DNA of 64,000 nt from Aradus depressus (Eukaryota; Arthropoda; Insecta; Hemiptera; Aradidae): positions 28,522,066-28,586,065 of the forward strand of contig OY759215.1 in NCBI GenBank assembly GCA_963662175.1. The letters run 5' to 3'. A program made the position numbers and the translations under genes. Shown piece by piece: positions 29,885 through 40,695 of this stretch (its first letter is position 1; each line of letters opens with the position of its first letter). The notes beneath the pieces are model-generated. The model was not told the origin of the DNA. It made no database searches and saw nothing but the letters and a program-made list of their open reading frames with translations.

Positions 29885-31850
29885 GTTACTTATACTCTAG
29901 GACGAAGGACGAACGTCAATGTATACTTGTTCAATGAGAAGTTAACAGTAACTGAAGCTATATAAGACAACGGAAGGTAGGAGCATCTCTGCATTTCACC
30001 GTTACTTATACTCTAGGACGAAGGACGAACGTCAATGTATACTTGTTCAATGAGAAGTTAACAGTAACTGAAGCTATATAAGACAACGGAAGGTAGGAGC
30101 ATCTCTGCATTTCACCGTTACTTATACTCTAGGACGAAGGACGAACGTCAATGTGTACCTGTTCAATGAGAAGTTAACAGTAACTGAAGCTATATAAGAC
30201 AACTGAAGGTAGGAGCATCTCTGCATTTCACCGTTACTTATACTCTAGGACGAAGGACGAACGTCAATGTATACCTGTTCAATGAGAAGTTAACAGTAAC
30301 TGAAGCTATATAAGACAACTGAAGGTAGGAGCATCTCTGCATTTCACCGTTACTTATACTCTAGGACGAAGGACGAACGTCAATGTGTACCTGTTCAATG
30401 AGAAGTTAACAGTAACTGAAGCTATATAAGACAACTGAAGGTAGGAGCATCTCTGCATTTCACCGTTACTTATACTTTAGGACGAAGGACGAACGTCAAT
30501 GTATACTTGTTCAATGAGAAGTTAACAGTAACTGAAGCTATATAAGACAACTGAAGGTAGGAGCATCTCTGCATTTCACCGTTACTTATACTCTAGGACG
30601 AAGGACGAACGTCAATGTGTACCTGTTCAATGAGAAGTTAACAGTAACTGAAGCTATATAAGACAACTGAAGGTAGGAGCATCTCTGCATTTCACCGTTA
30701 CTTATACTTTAGGACGAAGGACGAACGTCAATGTATACTTGTTCAATGAGAAGTTAACAGTAACTGAAGCTATATAAGACAACGGAAGGTAGGAGCATCT
30801 CTGCATTTCACCGTTACTTATACTTTAGGACGAAGGACGAACGTCAATGTATACTTGTTCAATGAGAAGTTAACAGTAACTGAAGCTATATAAGACAACG
30901 GAAGGTAGGAGCATCTCTGCAATTCACCGTTACTTATACTTTAGGACGAAGGACGAACGTCAATGTATACTTGTTCAATGAGAAGTTAACAGTAACTGAA
31001 GCTATATAAGACAACTGAAGGTAGGAGCATCTCTGCATTTCACCGTTACTTATACTTTAGGACGAAGGACGAACGTCAATGTATACTTGTTCAATGAGAA
31101 GTTAACAGTAACTGAAGCTATATAAGACAACGGAAGGTAGGAGCATCTCTGCATTTCACCGTTACTTATACTTTAGGACGAAGGACGAACGTCAATGTAT
31201 ACTTGTTCAATGAGAAGTTAACAGTAACTGAAGCTATATAAGACAACGGAAGGTAGGAGCATCTCTGCATTTCACCGTTACTTATACTTTAGGACGAAGG
31301 ACGAACGTCAATGTATACTTGTTCAATGAGAAGTTAACAGTAACTGAAGCTATATAAGACAACGGAAGGTAGGAGCATCTCTGCATTTCACCGTTACTTA
31401 TACTTTAGGACGAAGGACGAACGTCAATGTATACTTGTTCAATGAGAAGTTAACAGTAACTGAAGCTATATAAGACAACTGAAGGTAGGAGCATCTCTGC
31501 ATTTCACCGTTACTTATACTTTAGGACGAAGGACGAACGTCAATGTATACTTGTTCAATGAGAAGTTAACAGTAACTGAAGCTATATAAGACAACGGAAG
31601 GTAGGAGCATCTCTGCATTTCACCGTTACTTATACTTTAGGACGAAGGACGAACGTCAATGTATACTTGTTCAATGAGAAGTTAACAGTAACTGAAGCTA
31701 TATAAGACAACGGAAGGTAGGAGCATCTCTGCATTTCACCGTTACTTATACTTTAGGACGAAGGACGAACGTCAATTTATACTTGTTCAATGAGAAGTTA
31801 ACAGTAATTGAACCTATAGAAGACAACGTAAGGTAGGAGCATCTTTTTGT
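29885..31850. repeat. 116-bp satellite array, 17 copies
   Basis: The unit starts GTTACTTATACTCTAGGACG and includes GAAGGACGAACGTCAATG, ATGAGAAGTTAACAGTAACT, GAAGCTATATAAGACAAC and GGTAGGAGCATCTCTGC. Starts fall every 116 bp from 29885 to 31741. Copies differ at only a few sites: CTCT/CTTT, TATACTTG/TGTACCTG and CGG/CTG. Copies 3, 5 and 7 form one variant, copies 8-16 another. The last copy decays into flanking DNA. Such low divergence implies recent amplification or strong homogenisation. No open frame. Confidence 0.97.
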
Positions 31851-32321
31851 GTTTCACCGCTACCTTATGATATTGTAACTAAACTGGAAGCAGGTTTTAC
31901 GAGAAGTCAAATGAAAATCCTTTATTATTAATTTTCTGTTCGATATTAGTTTAAAATACCAGGAAAATGTTTAAGAATAATCGCATTAATCACATTACAT
32001 AAAGCTAGTGATTTTAGAAAACTTAGTTTGGGTCAGGAGATAGGTAATATCCCGAGTGATTCTATAGTAATTGTGTCTACTCTGAATAATTTTCCTTTAA
32101 TATACTCTGCCAAAAGTAGGTCTGCCTTGGACCGCACACAATCTTACCAGGAAGTTATCAAGCAAAGTGGAACGAAGGGGACTATGGGTGTCTAATGCTA
32201 GCCTATCCCCTCCCGTCTACCTGCATTACCTAATTAAACAAGAAAACTGAAAAAATGGAGAAAGTTAGATCAGTGTGATTTTATATTAGGTTTGCTCACA
32301 ATTTTCTGTTCATTTTTAACA
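31851..32321. other. unannotated stretch
   Basis: No gene or repeat recognised between the satellite and the next TIR-A. Confidence 0.4.
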
Positions 32322-32477
32322 TCCTTAATTACACGAAGTATAGGGGAAGTTTTTATAATTGGACAGATATTCGATATTGCGTTTTCAGCATAATTTAATT
32401 TTTCGCACCCTCCTGATTCCAAAAGTGGAAAAAAAGTCTGTGCGTATGTCAACACAATAATTCTCGATAGAATGAAT

Positions 32478-32663
32478 GTTTTGGTTTTTTCCGGCATTTT
32501 TTCCAGAAGTGTCTTTTTTTTTTTTTTGACAATATTTCGGGACACTTTCACATTCAGAAGAAGGGACATGAAAGTATCTCGAAATATTGTCAAAAAAGAA
32601 AAAAGAAGACACCTCAGGAAAAAAAATCAACATGTCAACATACCAGAGAAGTTTAAGAAACAC
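32478..32663 (-). mobile_element. HH-FB small element A, 186 bp, 11-bp target-site duplication
   Basis: ATAGAATGAAT flanks it at 32467-32477 and 32664-32674, and the flank is TIR-A sequence, so the insertion is certain. Its ends (GGTTTTTTCCGGCATTTTTT, GAAGTTTAAGAAACAC) are the same as in the copy at 51283-51479. Read on the minus strand it ends in an A-rich tail (ATGCCGGAAAAAACC), as retroposed RNA would. The middle is self-complementary (GACAATATTTCG / CGAAATATTGTC) around AGAAGAAGGGAC. Confidence 0.8.
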
Positions 32664-33059
32664 ATAGAATGAATATATCAACACGAAATTTTATATGTAT
32701 ATTTAGAACCCCATAAGAACATATTGATTTTCGATTATAGGAAAGAGGGGGATAGGGCTGGGCTTTTCACAAAAACTCCAATAACTGTCAAAGTAATGAA
32801 TATGTCGACAGGAAATATGGCGTATGAGACACCTTTTGATTTTCAGCTAAATCGGCCAAAGGAATGGGAGATGTAGGGGGGTGTGAAGGGGGGGGGGGGG
32901 GGGGGGTTAACACAGAACCCCAATAATAGCCAAAGCAATGAATGTATCGACATGAAATTTTATGTCAAGACAAAACCAAATAAAGACGATATCTATCAAG
33001 GAAGGTTGATCGACGTGTCGATAGGGAAAGACCGTTCAAAATTTATGTAAGTGCATTAC

Positions 33060-33180
33060 AATGCAGAAAAGGCCATTCGGTCACCAGACATCAGTAAATT
33101 ACTTTATTTTATTAACAACATTAATATTTCGCCAATTCAGGCATCATAAGAATATCTTCACATGTCTTTATTTTTTACAT
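33060..33180 (-). mobile_element. HH-FB single-arm fragment
   Basis: On the minus strand: TCTTATGATGCC, TGAATT, GGCGAAATATTAATG, then TTGTTAATAAAATAAAG. This is the order of core box (one mismatch to CTGATGAT), GCC/GGC stem, GAAA and AATAAA-like tail seen in the other elements. Confidence 0.45.
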
Positions 33181-33497
33181 ACAACTGGTGACATTAGTCA
33201 CTTATACTAGAAAACCCTAATAACTGCTAAGACCCTAATAACATATCGACACAACATTTCCTGTAGAATTTCAATGAGATCTGTCGAAGGAAAGGAGAGG
33301 GTTCTGAAGAGGAGGGCTGAATTACATGAAAAAAAATAACTGTCGATGTTACGTTTGCATCAACATGAAATTTAGTATGAAGATTCAGAAGTCCCTTGAG
33401 TAAGAAACCTATTAATTTTCAACTATATCGGTGGATTGGCTGAAGAGGGAGAGAGAAAACTTCTTTGATTAATACGCGCTGGACAAGTACATTAAAG

Positions 33498-34084
33498 TAC
33501 GCTTCAAATATTGGGAAGTTACGATTTGAAAACAATTTGTCCCCTCTCTAGAAACTAGTTTCACATTTTTTTCTACTTCGATGATCCTATAGCTTAGGGA
33601 ACTTTTTTTCTTTATTTTTGTTGAATAATTCGTTGTTGTAATGTTCATTGTATAATGGTTTTGTTATATTCTTACTGATTAGATTAACAAAAAAAGGAGT
33701 GAGTCTCATCACTTAAAACGTCCCTTGAATATATGTGTTTTAATCACTTGAAACTTTGAATGAGGTCTCTCTCTCATTGCTGTGTTTGTCCTCTCATGCA
33801 AACAATTGTCTTGAATGTAGAATTTAAGATATAGTTAAATGGGTTTAATTCCTTAAACGTATTTCAAGATTCTGAGAATGTAGAAGGATGAGAGGGGTTT
33901 TAAGGAATACTAAGAAGTACAATCGCATAAAAAACTACAATAAAATAAAAAATAAAAAAAAAAAAACCGACAAAAAAATAAACCTTAAAAAAAGGGGGGG
34001 GGGGGGGGTGCTTGAAGGGCTTAAGGGAGAGGGGCTTGTTTTTATAAACATTTGAGCTCAAACTCCAAGTCTCTAGCTGTAATT
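33498..34084. other. unannotated stretch with A and G homopolymers
   Basis: No gene seen. Contains A-rich and G-rich runs near 33940-34010. Confidence 0.4.
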
Positions 34085-34325
34085 GAGGCCGAGATCCCTA
34101 CACTGGCTCTGTTGAAACATCTTGGAAACGGCATACCCGATTTCCACCATACATGGCTGGGAGCCATCTCTCAAATTCCAGGCTTTTAAACAAAAAAAAT
34201 CCACTTTGAAATCGTCGGTACAGCCGTCTTGGAGCTACAATGCCACAGACAGACACACACCCAGACAAAGGCTTCAAACTTATAACACCACTCCTTTTGC
34301 GTCGGGGTTTAATACAATTGTCATA
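34085..34325 (+). repeat. 3' tail of an RTE-like non-LTR retrotransposon
   Basis: GGTACAGCCGTCTTGGAGCT, ACAATGCCACAGACAGACAC, CAAACTTATAACACCACTCC and TTTTGCGTCGGGGTTTAATA are a distinctive run that I associate with 3' ends of RTE-type LINE copies abundant in insect genomes (there: AACTTATAACACCCC). The short frame at 34122-34331 is this tail read through. Assignment is from memory of the motif, not a search. Confidence 0.5.
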
Positions 34326-34392
34326 GACTGACCATTTGTGTCTTAATAAATAATCGACACTAGTGTGAGTAACTCTTCATTTTCATCGGATT

Positions 34393-34645
34393 GCGGGTTA
34401 GAAACTCGGTTTTGGACCATAGGTTTAGGTTGAGCACGCCGTTCATTCATTGGATGGGACGTTAAGGAATGGTCCCGTCCAGAAACTCGTTAAAGACCCC
34501 TATCCTAGGTAACTAAACATGGATAGGCAAAATTTAGGACTCCCACTGTAGAATCTGGCTCATGTCCACCAGAGTGACGAAAGAGCGCTCTGGTAGTGGG
34601 CGATATTACCTATTAATGCCTCGGCATGAGACACTATAACCAACT
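34393..34645 (+). repeat. SINE-A, 5' part degraded
   Basis: GGTTGAGCACGCCGTTC, CTCGTTAAAGACCCCTATCC and GACGAAAGAGCGCTCTGGTA. Only a trace of the head (GCGGGTTAGAAACTCGG) remains. Confidence 0.8.
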
Positions 34646-34756
34646 TCACTATTTTCAAATAATACTCGTACATGGTTAATGACGCGGCCAGTCCAAATGA
34701 AAACTTGACAAACTCAAAATTTGAGGAAAAAACAGACAACTCTCTTTATATAACTA

Positions 34757-34858
34757 ATAAAAAAATCGTCGGTAAATTACCGGCAATGTACATCCCCAGT
34801 GTGAATGAATGAACTAAGTTTTTGTTGTACTTTTGAACTCAATTTACCGATTTAGAAT

Positions 34859-34913
<55 letters not shown>

Positions 34914-35920
34914 CTCGCGGCGAGAATAGGCCGTTTGTGTGTCCTGTATGAGTTGGTCGCGTCCACAGCCCTTTATCTTTAATAAAGTCGAGGATTCTGC
35001 TGCAGGTTCCCTCCATTACCTGCTTCGGTTCCGTTATGGCAGACACGAAGCAGTAAAATCTTCTGCTTTCTCGTGTCTTACACTTGCTTAGAATATGAAT
35101 AGGAGTTTCATTTTCCTCGCCACATTTCCTGCACAGAGGACTTCTAGCGATGCCCATATTGTGCATGTGTTTGTTCATATGACAGTGTCCTGTGATCAGC
35201 CCAGTCATAGATCTTAGATCCATTCTGCTCATATTTAGGAGCTCTCTGCTCCTTTTCTCTGAGGGTTCCGCGACAAAGAGTTTTGAATGTCTTTGCTTTT
35301 GGGAGCCCTCTCCAGAACTGGATGTGTTTCGAGGTCAGCCAAAGTTGTTTTATTGCCGCCCTTGCGGTGCTATTAGAGATCCCGCAGAAGGGTTCCGGTC
35401 CTATAGGTCCTCTGTCCGCTAGTTGATCAGCCCTTTCTTTGCCCTCAAACCCCAGATGTCCTGGCACCTATCTCAACTCTACTCTATCTCTCTCCCTAGT
35501 TTAGGCTAAATATGTGTATTATACTATTATATTATTAATACTCTGGGACTTCTGAATTATCATATTAAACTTTATGGTGATTCATTCGTTACATCGCTCC
35601 CCCCTCTCCTTTGACTGATTCCGATGAAAATTAATAAGTGTTGCCCTTTTAGGGCTTTGAATTTACATATGAAATTTCATGTAAATACTTTCATTACAAT
35701 GACAGTTATTAGAGTTTTTATGTTAAGTCTCCCCTTTTTTCTTTGGCCGATTCGGTAGGTGTCGTCCTCAGTGCGTTCTAAATACATGTATAAAATTCCT
35801 TGTCGATACATTCATTCTATCGGGAGTTATCATGTTCACACACACACAGACAGACAGATAGAATTTTAATATTTTTAAATTTTTGACCGATTACATAACT
35901 TCCCCTGTACTTTGTATAGC
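34757..35920 (+). mobile_element. TIR-A element split by a LINE insertion
   Basis: Left end TCGTCGGTAAATTACCGGCA to about 34860; right part from about 35520 (GGGACTTCTGAATTATCATA) to GACCGATTACATAACTTCCC at about 35910. The LINE in between accounts for the excess length. Confidence 0.75.
34861..35497 (-). pseudogene. 5'-truncated non-LTR retrotransposon: RNase H tail and CCHC end, with poly(A)
   Basis: A T run of about 53 bp at 34861-34913 is the poly(A) tail on the minus strand. Upstream, the minus strand encodes the RNase H C-terminal motif VPGHLGFEGKERADQLA (the expected Trp before VPGH is a TAG stop). After a frameshift near 35190 come MTGLITGHCHMNKHMHNMG and the zinc-knuckle-like CRKCGEENETPIHILSKC (C-x2-C-x8-H-x4-C). 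RNase H followed by such a C-terminal finger is typical of the I/R1/LOA group of LINEs. Reverse transcriptase and ORF1 are absent through 5' truncation at about 35497. Dead on arrival. Confidence 0.85.
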
Positions 35921-36576
35921 CAAAACACACTATTTAATGGAATTAAACAGATTTGAATCATATGAGTAGTCAATAAATCGATGAACAATGACAATGGTAA
36001 GTTCGAATATAAGAGTGACAAAATGGAACTTATCTAGGTCAACAATCAATAGGTACAAGAAATGACCTACTGACAAGATTTAGTTGGGAACAATATCCAT
36101 TTAAAAGTAACTTATTAAATAGTTTCCGAATCATTTTCCCAAATTTATATCGCGGTCGATTAAACATTTCACAATCATTAAGTTCGAATTAAATTAAAGT
36201 ACGAATAACTGTACTTAATAATCTCGACCTCTTAATATACTTCTCTGAATTAAGTAACAGAATTGTGGCTGTCCTGTTCCTCTGTTAATGCTCGTGAACT
36301 GGGTTGATAACGGTGTGGCGTATACGTAAGTACTCTGTCTTGAAGTAACTCATTAATTATGATGTACCTATTTAGTAACTAGATACTATTATGTTACTAA
36401 TACATTTTTGACTTTTCAATAAATAATAATAAAACTTTATTAACTGTGCTTTAATAGAGACAATTTGATTTATGATTTACATGAAATTGCCCATATTTAC
36501 GAACATTATTTTCTATTACTCCTCCATTTTGTAGCTTATTTCTTCTCGATTTCAATCCATGTTATTTGTAAATAAA
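35921..36576. other. unannotated stretch
   Basis: No gene or repeat recognised. Confidence 0.4.
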
Positions 36577-36720
36577 AACGTCGGTGAATCATCACTTCAG
36601 CAGCAAAAATTAACCAAATATGTCTTTGCTCTCTCTCTTACTGAACCCAATTCACAGATTTTTTTTCACCCAATCAATAGGTTTCGATTTTTATTGGGTC
36701 CGTGATCTACATATAAAATA
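36577..36720 (+). repeat. TIR-A left-end fragment
   Basis: CGTCGGTGAATCATCACTTC and GCAAAAATTAACCAAATATG followed by TTTGCTCTCTCTCTTACTG. The terminal CTTCCCCAGC is shortened to CTTCAGC. Confidence 0.6.
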
Positions 36721-36861
36721 TATCCCTCATATTTTGCACTTTAAATAAAAGGTATGAAATGAAAATAAATTTTATTATTCTTGGACCGAGCTCCCCTAAG
36801 AATAATACATACAGAGTCAAAAAGGAAAGGGAACAATGAAATAAAGTATCAGTTAACAATA

Positions 36862-36898
36862 TAATAATATTTCTTTTCATTTCATTTCAGGTAAGGTT
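36862..36898 (+). promoter_or_regulatory. ratchet (recursive) splice-site motif
   Basis: TTTCTTTTCATTTCATTTCAG is followed with no gap by GTAAGGTTAG (AG at 36889-36890, GT at 36891-36892). A long polypyrimidine acceptor directly joined to a near-perfect donor is the known sequence of recursive splice sites that subdivide very long introns in insects. It follows directly after the dispersed repeat at 36785-36853. No function is shown; the plus-strand direction agrees with the candidate exons. Confidence 0.4.
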
Positions 36899-37114
36899 AG
36901 AAGATATCCGGGATTTTCTGGGAGACTTAAACATTTTCGCTCATTTTTCAAGGTTCATCCGGGACGCTTGTTAGTCCCGGATCTTGCAAAACAGTCCCGA
37001 TTTACTCGAAGGAGTGAAGAAAAAATATGGATCAATTAATGTAGCAAATATTCTTTACTGTGCAAAAACGTTGCCAACTTTCTCTCGTCTCCCCATTTGG
37101 AAATATACTACCAG

Positions 37115-37206
37115 TAGCAGTAGTATAAGTAGTATAAGTAGTATAAGTAGTATAAGTAGTTTAAGTAGTTTAAGTAGTATAAGTAGTTTAAGTAGTTTAA
37201 GATACA
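37115..37206. repeat. AGTATAAGT / AGTTTAAGT microsatellite
   Basis: About ten 9-bp units of AGTATAAGT and AGTTTAAGT in tandem. Serine-rich and leucine-rich frames here are only the microsatellite. Confidence 0.9.
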
Positions 37207-37234
37207 AATAGTATAGTAAGTACCTACTTAAAAT

Positions 37235-37755
37235 CAAAGATGGATTTTTAACAGATTTTCACGTTTCAACCTCTGAATATGTTTTCTGTCTGCTGCCTGT
37301 GTGTATGTGAGCGGTCTAACGCAGAAATGATTGTAACTATGAATTTGGAATGAAGAATTCACATGTTCTAACTTAGATCTCATTAGATTTGCCCTAAATT
37401 GGTCGACAATTGAGACCTATTTACTTCGGGGCCTAAGTACATTTTACAAGATACCGATTATACTTATGATCTAATCAAAACTCTTCAAGTGGAAAAAAAA
37501 GTGGAGAGACATATTAATAATATAACTATTAATAATATTAATAATATGGAACGTGATTTTTTAAAGGATTTGCGAAACAAATGAGAAAAATTTGGTTTTG
37601 AAGTTAATTTTTTTTTTTACGTTTGCTTGATTTACGGGAAAACGGTTAATTCTATTGAAAAAATGGTTCCTACCAATAATGTTTGTTATTAAATTTCCAA
37701 TCGCTGTGGTGTGTCCTCAGATTCGAGATAGGACGATTATAACCAAAGTCTGTGT
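37235..37755 (+). mobile_element. TIR-B element
   Basis: CAGATTTTCACGTTTCAACC, GCGGTCTAACGCAGAAATGA, GACCTATTTACTTCGGGGCC and GATTTACGGGAAAACGGTTA to GATTCGAGATAGGACGAT. Confidence 0.65.
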
Positions 37756-37769
37756 AATAATAATATGAC

Positions 37770-37880
37770 TTCGGAAAGGACGTTAAATGGCGATTCCAAA
37801 ACTGAGGGATGTCAGCTACTTGTTAAAGACCCCTCCTTAGTCTAGCTACATTTAGAACTACCACAGTAGAGCTACCAAGG
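37770..37880 (+). repeat. SINE-A remnant, same old subfamily as 23255-23500
   Basis: GGACGTTAAATGGCGATTCC, GGGATGTCAGCTACTTG, AGACCCCTCCTTAGTCTAGC and CCACAGTAGAGCTACC. Head and tail missing. Confidence 0.6.
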
Positions 37881-38532
37881 AAGGGATAGGCATTGAATGC
37901 TTAGGTCCTTGTTCATAGCAGCCCACTTATATAACTTATATGCACAGGAATATCTCACTCTCGTCTGGATGGTCCACATCTCGGGTTAGCAATTTCCTTT
38001 CATAGTAAATCTTTTACTCTGTTTCCGATATATTTCAGCTGTTAGCATCTTAGCCGATTAGATGATGAATTCTTTGTCTGATTTGCAGGTTTGAGTTCAG
38101 AGAACTAGCCTAACCTAGAGCATATTAACGTACCATCTCATAGGTACAACTGAGTTGCCTGAAATTGTTAAATTTTCCATCATTTCCTTCTCTGTGGATA
38201 GAGTGAAGGTAGAGCTCTTCCAGGCAGTGCCTGCTACAGACGACCTCTTCGTGACAGGGTGCCGTTTCAGCCTCATTAGTCTCAGTGCCAGTTGCTCCCT
38301 ATGTGAACCACGTCCAATTCGTTTCCTCCCACCATTGGTCGTTCACCCTTATCCATCCCCACTCTGGTTTGTGGGACATCAACTCACTGACCTAGTTTCT
38401 TTCTTTATTTCCTCCTACTCACGATTTAGTAATCCATAACTGTGTTTTTGGTTTTTCTCCCAATTTGACCTAACTGTACGGTTAGAAGTGTTCACTGGAA
38501 TTTGTTTTCCGATCCCCTGATCTCAAAAACAA

Positions 38533-38775
38533 AGATATATAGCTCAGAGGTAGCGTGCGAGGTGAAAAAAGCCTGAGAACGCCGTCCTTCGGATTATCCC
38601 GAGCCTGAGTTAAAGACCTTTATATAACTTCCTTGTTAAAGACCTTTATCCTAGGTGAGTGAATAAACCTGGGTAGGCAAAATTTAGGACTCAGTTAGAT
38701 ATCGGGCTTATGTCCACCAAAGCGACGAAAGTGCGCTCTAGTGGTAGGTATTTAAATGAGACTCTATAACCTGTT
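38533..38775 (+). repeat. SINE-A, diverged
   Basis: ATATAGCTCAGAGGTAGCGT (head with an internal deletion removing the B box), CGCCGTCCTTCGGAT, GGTAGGCAAAATTTAGGACT and GACGAAAGTGCGCTCTAG. Confidence 0.75.
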
Positions 38776-38794
38776 TTATGATGTATTATTTATT

Positions 38795-39010
38795 ACTTTC
38801 CGATAATTAGTTATGAAGATATAAACGTGATAACGATGTTATCTGTCTGTCCGTGTATGTGTTTGTGAACACGATAACCTTCGATAGAATGCATATATCG
38901 ACAAGAAATTTTATATGTAAATCCAAAACCTCATAAGGACGACAATTATCAATTTTCAGCCCAATCGGCTCAATGGGAAGTAGGGACGACTTTTTTCAAT
39001 TCTAGATTGT
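38795..39010 (-). repeat. TIR-A fragment
   Basis: GTGAACACGATAACCTTCGA, ATCGACAAGAAATTTTATAT and GACGACAATTATCAATTTTC follow the inverted TIR-A order. Both termini are missing. Confidence 0.6.
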
Positions 39011-39066
39011 ACGCTATTAGTGAATTTTAGAGAAGTTATATAATTATGTTTGGTTTTGTTGTACCC

Positions 39067-39165
39067 ATGTCACAATGGTCGTTGGATTAACGAGTCAGCC
39101 TCTCAAGTCAAAGAAGACGGGTTCGATTAGCGTTAGGACAAGTTATTTTTCGTCACACCCATAGA
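39067..39165 (+). repeat. SINE-C, tRNA-like
   Basis: GTTGGATTAACGAGTCAGCC (A-box-like), CAAAGAAGACGGGTTCGATT (B box GGGTTCGATT), then ACAAGTTATTTTTCGTCACA. A second copy lies inverted at 63128-63222. Different head from SINE-A and SINE-B. Confidence 0.55.
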
Positions 39166-39249
39166 CACAAGCATTAAACATTTATACCAAAATTTCTACA
39201 CCAAAATTTACTTATACACCAATCCGGAAGTTCGCAAAATCTTAAATAC

Positions 39250-39502
39250 TTTACTCCACAATCCTCCAAGAAGATTAAATAGAGTACGGCATAGAGATCT
39301 CCTGTTATGAAGTGATGCGATGAGGGTTCACCGCTGGGTTTTTTCCTCTCTCAAGCCTTTCATGTCATATTTATTTTTATTATTTTATTTTTATTATTTT
39401 ATTTTATTTTTATTATTTTTGTATAGTATATGTCAGCCCAGCCGCTGGTTGTGCATTTTTTGCATAGTTGTGGCTTAAAATAAATAAATACAAAAAAAAA
39501 AC
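39250..39502 (+). pseudogene. Jockey-type LINE 3' end with poly(A)
   Basis: The frame from 39250 encodes LHNPPRRLNRVRHRDLLL and stops at TGA. Jockey ORF2 proteins typically end with a Pro-Arg-rich RxLxRxxPRDLL tail of this type. It is followed by a GGGTTTTTTCCTCTCTC segment and an A run at 39492-39501. Compare 54170 (GGGTTGCCTTCCTCTCTC) and the minus-strand relic at 55719-56085. Confidence 0.5.
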
Positions 39503-40002
39503 AAGAAGGTTTTGTTGTTCTAAAATTATTATACAAAACCTTCTCTTGAGAAGTATGTTCGTGGATGCACTGCAGACATAAAACAATTTAGAAGGAATTA
39601 AAAATGTAGGGCAGTACCTTGGGGCAAGTTCCTTTCTAGTTATTTAGTTCAACTTTTTTCCATCGCTGGTAGAGAACATGTAGTTAAGAAATACCAATGT
39701 AGACATCAGTACTTAACGTTCTTGAGATAAATACTAAGTGAAATGGGATTGACATCCATATCACATGATGTTCTGTAACATGTTGTATTGGATGAAAAAA
39801 TGTTTAACTAAAAAAAAAACCTTAAACTTTGACTGATTTGGCTTTAAATCAACATTTATTCTTTGTCTGGATCCACCTGTGAAATTTCAATCCATCCAGA
39901 GTTATTACAATTTTAAGATTAGCAATTTCTATTTAATATTTTTTAAATTCTTTAGAGTTTATTTTCAAACCCTTTATTTTCCAGTTCAACATATCTTATT
40001 AC

Positions 40003-40125
40003 ACCGAAGCGGTAGCGTACTTGCCTATTATGCTCAAGATCAAGGGTTCAAAACTCTGTCTAGTTTTTTTTTATATGGGAAATACAAATAACTTTGATCA
40101 CTTCGTCCTTCGGATGAGTTAGCGA
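40003..40125 (+). repeat. SINE-A head, degraded
   Basis: AAGCGGTAGCGTACTTGCC, CTCAAGATCAAGGGTTCAAA and CGTCCTTCGGATGAG; the body is lost. Confidence 0.6.
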
Positions 40126-40267
40126 TGATGTTTGAAAAAATAAACGTAAAATAAAACAAAAGACGTATTGTGCTTAGAACTTTACTCGACGGAAAATGAA
40201 ACGAGATTTGGACTGCTCAGAAGATTAGTAGACAAGCGATCTCAACTTCAACCACAAACTGGGTATC

Positions 40268-40333
40268 TGCACTCCTCCTCGTCGAATGAATCTTCGTTGG
40301 CCGCGTGACCTCCAGAGGAGGGAGGACTTCTGA
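40268..40333 (+). pseudogene. possible Jockey-type LINE C-terminal remnant
   Basis: The 21 codons CTPPRRMNLRWPRDLQ ... REDF and a stop match the Pro-Arg-Asp-Leu end pattern seen at 39250 and 55719. The upstream sequence is too decayed to add support, so this is tentative. Confidence 0.3.
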
Positions 40334-40695
40334 GCGGGCGGTGGTGCTGACCAGCCGCTTCATCAAGAGACTGAAGTGATATTTGTTTTCAGTTTGTTCA
40401 TATTTCCTTGATGAATGATCATGAATGATTCAACAGCTGAAAATTTCATGTTCAACGTGAAAAAAAATAAATAAAAATAACGTAGAGAATTTTGTTGAAC
40501 TGAAGGTTGTCCAAGGCTACACGATTTTCTCTTAAAAAATGCGTAATATTTTCTTTGTTTTTGTGACTCATGCCCGAGCTTTAACTAAGAGGTCATACCC
40601 CTATTATCAGAGCGCTCTTTTGTCTCTCTGGTGAGTATGAGCCCGACTCAATTGTAAGAGACCTAAATTTTGCCTGCCCAGGTTTATTCACCTAG

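Larger units (their letters stand above)
32322..33497 (-). mobile_element. TIR-A element, minus strand, composite with insertions
   Basis: Starts CACGAAGTATAGGGGAAGTT and ends GATTAATACGCGCTGGACAA, the inverted left end. It contains the full run of family blocks, but two insertions (32478-32663 and about 33040-33200) and duplicated inner blocks stretch it to about 1.18 kb. A G18 run sits at about 32889-32906. Confidence 0.7.

Noticed and set aside
4086..31850. CRISPR-like arrays (54-bp and 116-bp direct repeats)
   Set aside because: Repeats are contiguous with no unique spacers, and the DNA is eukaryotic. They are tandem satellites.
34852..35232. 126-codon minus-strand frame as an intact gene
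   Set aside because: It is the C-terminus of a 5'-truncated LINE; its last 20 codons are the poly(A) tail read as lysines.
38155..38439. 94-codon plus-strand frame
   Set aside because: Moderately protein-like but no recognisable motif and no splice-site support; left uncalled.
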